A stretch of 64,000 bases of DNA from Porticoccaceae bacterium LTM1. GTDB taxonomy: Bacteria; Pseudomonadota; Gammaproteobacteria; Pseudomonadales; Porticoccaceae. Under the pieces are notes generated by a model. The model was given only the letters and a program-made list of their open reading frames with translations. It made no database searches and had not been told where the DNA came from. The DNA lies in the NCBI GenBank assembly GCA_030252795.1, contig CP127080.1, positions 1,252,501 through 1,316,500 on the forward strand, read 5' to 3'. The translations under genes and the position numbers were made by a program. Shown here piece after piece: positions 1-6,628 of the stretch (its first letter is position 1; each line of letters opens with the position of its first letter).

Positions 1-726
1 ATCTTTTAATATTTCTTTACTCGTTATCCCTGCTCAGGCGGGAACCCACAATCACCGAGAATTTTTCACGATGGATCCCCGCCTGCGCGGGGATGACGAG
101 CATAATTTGTCATCCTGAGCGTAGCGAAGGATCCCTGTATTTATGTAGGGTGCGCCGTGCGCACCTTTTGCATGTGGTGCGCATGGCGCACCCTACATTT
201 TTTAATATTTCCTTGCTTCGTTATCCCTGCTCAGGCGGGAACCCACAATTACCGAGAATTTTTCACGATGGATCCCCGCCTGCGCGGGGATGACGAGCAT
301 AATTTGTCATCCTGAGCGTAGCGAAGGATCCCTGTATTTATGTAGGGTGCGCCATGCGCACCTTTTGCATGTGGTGCGCATGGCGCACCCTACATCTTTT
401 AATATTTTCTTTTTTAGTCATCCCAAGCGCAGGCGGGAGCCCACAATTACCGAGAATTTTTCACGATGGATTCCCGCCTGCGCGGGGATGACGAGCATAA
501 TTTGTCATCCTGAGCGTAGCGAAGGATCCCTGTATTTATGTAGGGTGCGCCGTGCGCACCTTTTGCATGTGGTGCGCATGGCGCACCCTACATCTTTTAA
601 TATTTTCTTGCTTCGTTATCCCCGCTCAGGCGGGAACCCATAAATACCGAGAATTTTTCACGATGGATCCCCGCCTGCGCGGGGATGACGAGCATAATTT
701 GTCATCCTGAGCGTAGCGAAGGATCT
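1..726. repeat. Tandem array of about 197-bp composite repeats (3.7 copies)
   Basis: Units start near 1, 197, 394 and 592, and the last is cut at about 726. Each unit holds two palindromic modules. One is a GATCCCCGCC/GGCGGGGATG-type hairpin joined to a TCATCCTGAGCG half-site. The other is a GTAGGGTGCGCC inverted pair ending in GGCGCACCCTAC. The same modules occur singly elsewhere in the window. Open frames across the array are repeat translations and are not annotated as genes. Confidence 0.9.
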
Positions 727-804
727 GTTGTTGTTGTCGTGTTTATATCGGAAGGGTTGATCAAAAATACTATGGGATTTTCTGGCCTTGCGGGCTTCGT
801 CTGA

Positions 805-1042
805 CGCATAAAAAAAACCGGTCATTTCTGACCGGGTTTTGTATATGGCGCATCCGGGAGGATTAACTCAAAACAGCCTGTGGGCTGTTTTGCCCCCTAT
901 GGGGCTGCGCAGCCGTTGGCTGCTTGGTTCAAATTCCTTTCGGAATTTGTCGAACCTGGGGAGGTTCTCACCTCCACTCCTGCGCATAAAAAAACCCGGT
1001 CATTTCTGACCGGGTTTTGTATATGGCGCATCCGGGAGGATT
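805..1042. repeat. 60-bp direct repeat pair carrying a tRNA-Arg 3' end and its terminator
   Basis: Positions 805-864 and 983-1042 match at 59 of 60 positions, with an offset of exactly 178 bp. The right copy is the 3' end of the minus-strand tRNA-Arg gene plus its terminator. The left copy repeats that tRNA end (including CCA) and the terminator without the rest of the gene. The spacer (865-982) holds two short palindromes (AAAACAGCC/GGCTGTTTT and AAATTCCTTTCGGAATTT) and no gene. Confidence 0.9.
988..1018 (-). terminator. Rho-independent terminator of tRNA-Arg
   Basis: On the minus strand a perfect CCCGGTCA/TGACCGGG stem with an AAA-type loop runs directly into seven T residues, just after the tRNA CCA end. 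A nearly identical copy lies at 810-840. Confidence 0.85.
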
Positions 1043-1100
1043 CGAACCTCCGACCGCTCGGTTCGTAGCCGAGTACTCTATCCAGCTGAGCTACGGATGC
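1024..1100 (-). tRNA. tRNA-Arg (anticodon ACG)
   Basis: The minus strand folds as a complete cloverleaf. The acceptor GCATCCG pairs with CGGATGC, the anticodon loop is CTACGAA giving ACG, the T-loop is TTCGAATC and CCA is encoded. Anticodon ACG reads CGN arginine codons after wobble deamination. The terminator follows within 10 bases. Confidence 0.97.
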
Positions 1101-1239
1101 GTCGTTGAGGTCGCGTACTATAGGGATGCGACCTGTATGAGTCAACCCTGTTTTGATAAAAAAATGAAAAAAATCTTCCTATGAATCAAGTTGTTGAAGT
1201 TTTATACAGTTTTGGGGGGTGAAGAGGTTTTTGGGCTCT

Positions 1240-1722
1240 TCAGGGTTTTTGCACCGGGATCTCCAGGGTCTCTTTAAGCTGTTCCATTACCACGTAACTG
1301 GTAGACTCCTGCACCCCCGGAAGTTGTAACAAGGTTTCCCCAAGAAACTTACGATATGCTGACATGTCGGCGACGCGAGCTTTGATCAGGTAGTCGAAAT
1401 TGCCGGTAACCAGATAGCACTCCTGAACCTCAGGCAATGAAACGGCAGCTTCACGGAATGCTTCAAACTTTTCCTGAGAGGTACGTTGCAGGCGGATCTG
1501 AACAAATACCACCAGTGCTGCGTCCAGGAACTCGGGATTGATCAGGGCGGTATAGCCGTTGATGACACCTTCCTTCTCAAGTCGCTTGATTCTATCTATA
1601 CAGGGAGTGACAGAGAGGCCTACATGCTTAGAGAGCTCGGTGTAGCTCATTCGGCCGTCTTTTTGTAACAATTTCAGTATGTTACGGTCTATTTTGCTGA
1701 GTTCTTTGGCGCGCTTCTGCAT
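1240..1722 (-). CDS. Lrp/AsnC family transcriptional regulator
   Basis: A 160-residue protein with the full Lrp layout. An N-terminal helix-turn-helix lies at about residues 9-60 (LSKIDRNILKLLQKDGR, then LSKHVGLS), followed by an RAM effector-binding beta/alpha domain at about 68-150. It is divergent from alanine dehydrogenase with a 194-bp gap. In many proteobacteria this arrangement marks an Lrp relative that senses an amino acid, often alanine or leucine, and controls the neighbouring dehydrogenase gene. Target and ligand are inferred from context; the family call is secure. It could be the global Lrp or a local paralogue. Confidence 0.92.
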   Translation of the reverse strand: MQKRAKELSKIDRNILKLLQKDGRMSYTELSKHVGLSVTPCIDRIKRLEKEGVINGYTALINPEFLDAALVVFVQIRLQRTSQEKFEAFREAAVSLPEVQECYLVTGNFDYLIKARVADMSAYRKFLGETLLQLPGVQESTSYVVMEQLKETLEIPVQKP

Positions 1723-1792
1723 AAAATTTCTTGAATAATTTGTTTAAACAGGAAAATTTTCGGATAAAGTCGGTAATTAATCAAACAATTTT

Positions 1793-1816
1793 GTGGCCAA
1801 TCCATATAATGGCCAC
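1793..1816. promoter_or_regulatory. Inverted repeat in the lrp-ald divergent promoter region
   Basis: GTGGCCA, a 10-base spacer and TGGCCAC form a perfect 7-bp inverted repeat between the two divergent genes. An AT-rich stretch (TATATAGAACGATATATA) lies at about 1865-1883, nearer ald. Either could be an operator for the adjacent Lrp-type regulator. This is inferred from position and symmetry only. Confidence 0.4.
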
Positions 1817-1916
1817 CATCTGAAGAACTGCCTGAGCTGTAGTCAGGCAAAGTCCAGACAACCATATATAGAACGATATATATAAGTCCCAATATCCAGG
1901 ATTCAGGAGCTATCTC

Positions 1917-3035
1917 ATGCTGATTGGTGTACCAAAGGAAATCAAAAACCACGAATACCGCATCGGTTTGACCCCGGACTCTGTTAAAGAGCTGATCCGC
2001 AATGGTCACCAGGTAATGGTAGAAAACAACGGTGGCGCTGCCATCGGTTTTGACAATGACCAGTACGAAGCTGCTGGCGCCGAGATCGTTGCTACTCCGC
2101 AAGAGATCTTCGAACGTGCCGAGATGATCGTTAAGGTTAAAGAGCCGCAGCCGAACGAGTGTGAAATGCTGCGCGAAGGTCAGGTTCTGTTCACTTACCT
2201 GCACTTGGCTCCGGATCTGCGTCAGACTGAGCTGCTGGTTAAGTCTGGTGCTACCTGTATTGCTTACGAAACCGTTACCGACAACGCTGGCACTCTGCCG
2301 CTGTTGGCGCCGATGTCAGAAGTAGCTGGCCGTATGTCTATCCAGGCTGGTGCTCACCACCTAGAAAAAGCACAGGGTGGCCAAGGTGTACTGCTGGGTG
2401 GTGTACCTGGCGTTGCTCCGGCTAAAGTACTGGTTATTGGTGGTGGTGTGGTTGGTGCCAACGCGGCAACCATGGCTCTGGGTATGGGTGCAGACGTTAC
2501 TATTCTGGACCGTTCTGTTCCGCGTCTGCGTGAACTGGACAAAGAGTTCGAAGGTAAGGTTAAGTGCGTTTACTCTACCGCTGCTGCTATTGAGCAATAC
2601 GCTCTGGAAGCAGACCTGGTAGTTGGTGCTGTTCTGATCCCGGGTGCTGCTGCCCCGCGTCTGCTGACCCGCGACCAGATTTCTCGCATGAAAGACGGCG
2701 CTGTTGTGGTTGACGTTGCTATCGACCAGGGCGGTTGCTTCGAAACTTCCAAGGCAACTACTCACCAGGATCCAACCTACGTGGTTGACGGTGTAGTTCA
2801 CTACTGTGTGGCTAACATGCCAGGTGGTGTTGCCCGTACTTCTACCATGGCACTGAACAACGTAACCCTGCCTTACGCCATCTCTCTGGCTAACATGGGT
2901 GCCAAGGCTGCCATGCTGAAAGACGTGCACCTGCTGAACGGCCTGAACGTTCACAAAGGCATGATCACTTACGATGCAGTTGCTACTGCACACGGCATGG
3001 AGTTTGTTGCTCCGGCTGAGGCACTGGAGAAGTAA
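1917..3035 (+). CDS. ald: Alanine dehydrogenase
   Basis: A 372-residue protein, the usual length for the family. It catalyses NAD-dependent interconversion of L-alanine with pyruvate and ammonia in the cytoplasm. The known substrate and catalytic residues fall at their standard positions: R15, K75, H96 and D270. The Rossmann glycine motif GGGVVG is at 175-180. The start follows an AGGAG at 1905-1909 with a 7-base gap. An Lrp-type regulator is divergent upstream and a terminator follows, so it is probably monocistronic and responsive to amino acid supply. Confidence 0.97.
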   Translation: MLIGVPKEIKNHEYRIGLTPDSVKELIRNGHQVMVENNGGAAIGFDNDQYEAAGAEIVATPQEIFERAEMIVKVKEPQPNECEMLREGQVLFTYLHLAPDLRQTELLVKSGATCIAYETVTDNAGTLPLLAPMSEVAGRMSIQAGAHHLEKAQGGQGVLLGGVPGVAPAKVLVIGGGVVGANAATMALGMGADVTILDRSVPRLRELDKEFEGKVKCVYSTAAAIEQYALEADLVVGAVLIPGAAAPRLLTRDQISRMKDGAVVVDVAIDQGGCFETSKATTHQDPTYVVDGVVHYCVANMPGGVARTSTMALNNVTLPYAISLANMGAKAAMLKDVHLLNGLNVHKGMITYDAVATAHGMEFVAPAEALEK

Positions 3036-3058
3036 TAACACTTCTTTATAGCTCTTTT

Positions 3059-3095
3059 AAAACGCCAGTCTCGAAAGGGGCTGGCGTTTTTATTT
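3059..3095 (+). terminator. Rho-independent terminator after ald
   Basis: AAAACGCCAG pairs with CTGGCGTTTT around a 12-base loop and is followed by a T-rich tail. Confidence 0.85.
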
Positions 3096-3179
3096 GTGGG
3101 TAGCAATATCGGCGGTTGCACCTGCTTGGGCGAACTGGGAAAATTCCCTCCTTTATAACGAATATCAGGATCGCAGCAC

Positions 3180-3722
3180 GTGGAAAAGATTGGCCTGTTC
3201 TTTGGCAGTGACGAGGGGAATACCGAAGGTGTGGCGCAGCGAATTGCTGCCAGGCTCGGTGAAGATGTGGTAGATATTCACGACATTGGTGAAGTAACCC
3301 AGCTGGAGTTCCTCGACTACGACAAGCTGATTCTGGGCATACCAACCTGGGACTTTGGCCAGATTCAGTCTGACTGGGAAGATTTTTGGGGCGATCTGGA
3401 AGAGATCGACTTTTCAGGTAAAACCGTGGCCTTTGTCGGGCTGGGTGACCAGTTTGGCTACGGCGACTTTTTCCTGGATGCCATGGGTATGTTGCACGAT
3501 GTGGTCATCAAGAGTTGTGACAAGGTGGTAGGGCACTGGCCTACCGAGGGTTATGAATTTGAAGCTTCCAAGGCTGAAATTCCCGGTGAAGCTAAATTTG
3601 TAGGCCTTGCACTGGATGAAGACCAGCAGGAAGAGTTGACTGCTGACCGCCTCAACCGCTGGTGCCAGCAGGTGCATGAGGAGTTTGGTTTGACCACGCC
3701 GGTTGTGGTTCTGGACGACTGA
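3180..3722 (+). CDS. Flavodoxin (long-chain type)
   Basis: A 180-residue flavodoxin, a small FMN-binding electron carrier of the cytoplasm. The FMN phosphate loop is G9-S-D-E-G-N-T-E16. The 50s and 90s loops (IPTWDFGQ and GLGDQFGYGDFF) carry the Trp and Tyr residues that usually stack on the isoalloxazine ring. Length and the inserted loop place it with the long-chain FldA/FldB group. The start is GTG at 3180, about 9 bases after an AGGA. The partner reductase is not in the window, so the redox client is unknown. Confidence 0.93.
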   Translation: MEKIGLFFGSDEGNTEGVAQRIAARLGEDVVDIHDIGEVTQLEFLDYDKLILGIPTWDFGQIQSDWEDFWGDLEEIDFSGKTVAFVGLGDQFGYGDFFLDAMGMLHDVVIKSCDKVVGHWPTEGYEFEASKAEIPGEAKFVGLALDEDQQEELTADRLNRWCQQVHEEFGLTTPVVVLDD

Positions 3723-3728
3723 TTTTTC

Positions 3729-3949
3729 TGTCATTCTTCGCGAAGCGAAGGGTCTCTGGATTGATGCTACTACGAGATTCTTCGCTTTGCTCAGAATGAC
3801 AATGACGATGCACCTACATGCATAGTGTCATCCTGAACGGAGTGAAGGACCTGAGGACTTATGTGCATCGGGATTGTCGCCTTTGGCGCCCAGCGCTAAT
3901 CTCGTACTTCGATCTAGTTTGAGATTCTTCGCTTTGCTCAGAATGACAA
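3729..3949. repeat. Cluster of TCATTCTGA/GATTCTTCGC-type palindromic repeats
   Basis: Several half-sites of the common intergenic repeat (variants of TGTCATCCTGAACG and GAGATTCTTCGC) lie in both orientations. The segment 3723-4037 holds no gene. Confidence 0.8.
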
Positions 3950-4036
3950 AAAATAATACTCAGAATGACAAAAAATAATACTCAGAATGACAAAAAATAA
4001 TACTCAGAATGACAAAAAATAATGCTCAGAATGTCA
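3937..4036. repeat. 22-bp tandem repeat, about 4.5 copies
   Basis: CTCAGAATGACAAAAAATAA plus two bases is repeated with starts at 3937, 3959, 3981, 4003 and 4025. It appears to be slippage of the end of the adjacent palindromic repeat. There are no spacers, so it is not a CRISPR array. Confidence 0.9.
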
Positions 4037-4037
4037 G

Positions 4038-5024
4038 TTAAGGCGCTTCTGCTACAAACACCGCTCTAACTGGAGCTGGATGTCCTTCTACTGTTTTGCT
4101 GTCATCATTCGGGTCAAGAAAATCCGGCAGCGATTCAAAGGTCATCCACTCGGTAGCGCGCTGCTCATCAAGAGTGGTTTTACATTCATCCACCACGCGT
4201 GGGTTTTTAAACCCGCACTTGCGCATCCAGCTCAGCATGGTCGCGGAAGAGGGCAGATACCAGACATTTGGCATTTTCGCGTAACGTCCTTCCGGTACCA
4301 GCACATAGCCTTCCGGCCCTTCGACAATCAGGGTTTCCAGAACCAGTTCTCCGCCTTGGCGCAAACAGTCTTTCAATTCGCGCAGGTGATCCATTGGTGA
4401 GCGTCGATGGTAGAAAACTCCCATGGAGAATACCGTGTCAAAGGCGCGCAGATTTGCCGGTACCTGTTCAATACCCACCGGTAAAACATCACAGGCCAGC
4501 TCTTTATTCTGAGCTTTATTGATAAAGTGCTTCATGGTGTAGAACTGGTGTACAAAGCGTGGAGATGGGTCGATGCCAATTACGCGATGTGCACCTTCGC
4601 CCATCATGCGCAGGCAGTGATAGCCGTTACCACAGCCTACATCCAGTATCAGGCGATTGGTTAAAGGCGACAGGTGAGGCAATACGCGATCCCATTTCCA
4701 GTCGCTGCGCCATTCGGTATCGATATGAATACCAAACAGGTCGAATGGCCCCTTACGCCAGGGGTGCAAACCTTTGAGTATTTCGCTTAGCTGTTCGCGA
4801 GTGCTTTCGTCACAATCTTCCGCTGTGCCAATAGCAACTTTATCCAGCAGTTCCACTTGGCTGGGTGTTAAATCCGGTAACTGTTTTAACACCGCTTGCC
4901 AATCCGGCAGGTCGCCCCAGCGAGCTTCACTTAATCCCTGTTCTATTTGCTCGGGAAGAAGTTCGGCCCAGCGTTTCAGTTTACTTTTGGCGATGGCGTT
5001 AATGAGTGGAGAAAAATTGATCAT
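4038..5024 (-). CDS. cmoB: tRNA U34 carboxymethyltransferase CmoB
   Basis: A 328-residue protein matching CmoB along its whole length. It transfers a carboxymethyl group from carboxy-S-adenosylmethionine to 5-hydroxyuridine-34 of tRNAs, forming cmo5U, which widens wobble decoding. The N-terminal helical part leads to HPWRKGPFDLFGIHIDTEWR, a CmoB signature. Then comes a Rossmann methyltransferase core with LDVGCGNGYH at about residue 128. The cmoA gene lies upstream on the same strand, 112 bases away with a palindromic repeat between them, so the two likely form one transcription unit. Confidence 0.97.
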   Translation of the reverse strand: MINFSPLINAIAKSKLKRWAELLPEQIEQGLSEARWGDLPDWQAVLKQLPDLTPSQVELLDKVAIGTAEDCDESTREQLSEILKGLHPWRKGPFDLFGIHIDTEWRSDWKWDRVLPHLSPLTNRLILDVGCGNGYHCLRMMGEGAHRVIGIDPSPRFVHQFYTMKHFINKAQNKELACDVLPVGIEQVPANLRAFDTVFSMGVFYHRRSPMDHLRELKDCLRQGGELVLETLIVEGPEGYVLVPEGRYAKMPNVWYLPSSATMLSWMRKCGFKNPRVVDECKTTLDEQRATEWMTFESLPDFLDPNDDSKTVEGHPAPVRAVFVAEAP

Positions 5025-5044
5025 TTATTTAATCTAGGTTATTC

Positions 5045-5129
5045 GTCATTGCGAGGGAGCAAAGCGACCGCGGCAATCCAGTGACTTACGCAAAAGACGC
5101 TGGATCGCTTCACTGTGTTCGCGATGACA
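5045..5129. repeat. Palindromic repeat (GTCATTGCGA family) between cmoA and cmoB
   Basis: GTCATTGCGAGGGAGCAAAG at the left and a CTGGATCGCTTC...GCGATGAC arm at the right form a large imperfect hairpin. The family recurs near 9632, 24499, 25255, 26258, 27340, 41525 and 43915. Confidence 0.8.
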
Positions 5130-5136
5130 AAAAGGG

Positions 5137-5871
5137 TTACTTAATCGCAATCATCGAGGCAAAATTAAAACACTGGAACCACACATCAACACTGGAAAAA
5201 CCGACCTTTTTCAATCGATCACGATGATTTTGCAGTGTTTCCGGAATCAATACATTTTCCAGCGCAGTACGCTTTTGGCTTACTTCCAGGTCACTGTAGC
5301 CATTGGCTTTTTTGAAGGCGTGGTGCAAATCAATCATCAGCTCATCGTGGGGTTCGTCGTCGAATACCACTTTTTCTGACAGCACCAGAACACCGCCTGG
5401 CTTTAAGCCGTCGCAGATATTTTTCAATATCATCTTGCGATCGCTCAACGGAATAAATTGCAACGTGAAATTCAGTACCACCATAGAGGCATTGGAGATG
5501 TCGATGTCCTGAATGTTACCCAGGGTTAATTCCACCGGAATAGTGCTGCTATCGGCATTAATAATGGCCTGACTGCGATCCAGCATGGCCTGGGAATTAT
5601 CAACGGCAATAATTTTGCAGTCCGGGTGCTTGATATGGTGACGCATTGCCAGTGTGGCGGCACCCAGCGAGCTACCGAGGTCGAAACATTGGGTGCCGGG
5701 TTGCACGTAGCGTTCTGCCAGGGTTCCGATCATTCCGATAATGGATTCATACCCAGGCACAGAACGTTTGATCATGTCGGGAAATACAGCAGCTACACGA
5801 TCGTCAAATTTAAATCCGGCGATTTCAGCCAGCGGGCTGGCAAATACTTTGTCGGTAGTTAAGTCGCTCAT
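5137..5871 (-). CDS. cmoA: Carboxy-S-adenosylmethionine synthase CmoA
   Basis: A 244-residue SAM-dependent enzyme. The family converts SAM plus prephenate to carboxy-SAM, the cofactor used by CmoB. The SAM-binding segment QCFDLGSSLGAATLAMRHHI sits at about residues 58-77. VVLNFTLQFIPLSDR, characteristic of CmoA, follows the expected second Rossmann strand. The start MSDLTTDKVFASPLAEI agrees with family N-termini. It lies directly upstream of cmoB on the same strand, as expected for genes acting in consecutive steps. Confidence 0.96.
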   Translation of the reverse strand: MSDLTTDKVFASPLAEIAGFKFDDRVAAVFPDMIKRSVPGYESIIGMIGTLAERYVQPGTQCFDLGSSLGAATLAMRHHIKHPDCKIIAVDNSQAMLDRSQAIINADSSTIPVELTLGNIQDIDISNASMVVLNFTLQFIPLSDRKMILKNICDGLKPGGVLVLSEKVVFDDEPHDELMIDLHHAFKKANGYSDLEVSQKRTALENVLIPETLQNHRDRLKKVGFSSVDVWFQCFNFASMIAIK

Positions 5872-5890
5872 GGTGTCTGTCTTGGTTAAT

Positions 5891-5971
5891 TGTCATCCTG
5901 AAATCGTGTAGCGATTGAAGGATCTCATGTTGAGGAAGCGGAGATTCTTCGCCGACGGCTCAGGATGACAG
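5891..5971. repeat. Palindromic repeat (TGTCATCCTGA family)
   Basis: TGTCATCCTGAAATCG at the left and CTCAGGATGACAG at the right flank GAAGGATCT and AGATTCTTCG arms. It lies between the thioesterase gene and cmoA. Confidence 0.85.
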
Positions 5972-5976
5972 TAAAT

Positions 5977-6378
5977 TCAATTTGGTTCTATCAGCATCTC
6001 GGCCAAACGCTCGCGTACTTCACTTGGCAGAGGCTTGGAGCACTGTTCCTGATAATCAAAATAGACCATTACGGTTTTCGCGCAGGCTGCCAGAATATCG
6101 TTCTGCCAGGCCTCCTGGTATACAACCACGGAGCTGTTACCGATTTTTTCCAGTCCGGTCCTGATAATGACATCATTTCCAAGATGAATTTGCGCTTTCA
6201 AATCCAGCTCAATGCGCGCCAGAATCAGTGGCCAATCATGCGTGGTCATCGCCGGGTGTACGCGGCGAAAAAAGCCATCTCGACCCGTTTCGAACCAGAC
6301 GGGCAGGGTGGTATTGCTGATATGACCCAAGATGTCTGTTTCAGAAAATCTTGGTGTGATAATGGTTGTGTCCATCAT
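5977..6378 (-). CDS. Acyl-CoA thioesterase, hot-dog fold (4HBT/YbgC-like)
   Basis: A protein of 133 residues with the single hot-dog domain of the 4-hydroxybenzoyl-CoA thioesterase superfamily. The N-terminal FSETDILGHISNTTLPVWFE matches the DxxGHxxNxxxxxxFE motif that carries the catalytic Asp. Such enzymes hydrolyse acyl-CoA or act in Tol-Pal-linked or fatty acid turnover functions; the substrate cannot be read here. Two ATGs sit side by side at 6378 and 6375. The second is better placed relative to the GAGG just upstream. It may be transcribed upstream of cmoA-cmoB. Confidence 0.85.
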   Translation of the reverse strand: MMDTTIITPRFSETDILGHISNTTLPVWFETGRDGFFRRVHPAMTTHDWPLILARIELDLKAQIHLGNDVIIRTGLEKIGNSSVVVYQEAWQNDILAACAKTVMVYFDYQEQCSKPLPSEVRERLAEMLIEPN

Positions 6379-6408
6379 GCCTCTATATTGCTTATAACAG
6401 ATAACTTG

Positions 6409-6579
6409 TCATTCTCGCGCAGGCGGGAATCCATGTGATTTGGTGTATCTATTCACAATGGATCCCCGCCTGCGCGGGGATGACGACCTTAACAAGCTTC
6501 TTGATTCTGTCATCCTGAGCGCAGCGAAGGATCTCATAGTCAGAGGTTTTGAGATCCTTCGCTGCGCTCAGGATGACAG
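6409..6579. repeat. Two adjacent palindromic repeats of different families
   Basis: 6409-6487 is a GCGCAGGCGGGAATCCA...GGATCCCCGCCTGCGC hairpin. 6507-6579 is a perfect 29-bp inverted repeat (6507-6535 with 6551-6579) of the TGTCATCCTGAGCGCAGCG family with a 15-base loop. The rest of the gap to 6628 holds no gene. Confidence 0.9.
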
Positions 6580-6628
6580 TTTCCGTAACCTGTATGAAGC
6601 GAAGCGCAATGCGGGATGACTCAATTAA

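Noticed and set aside
93..643. Open frames of 66 and 117 codons across the tandem repeats
   Set aside because: They translate repeat units (the same peptide repeated with the unit) and have no ribosome-binding site; they are by-products of the array.
880..1145. Short frames over tRNA-Arg on both strands
   Set aside because: They overlap the tRNA gene and terminator copies and contain no known domain.
3937..4036. Possible CRISPR array from regular 22-bp repeats
   Set aside because: Repeats are directly adjacent without spacers and derive from the neighbouring palindrome.
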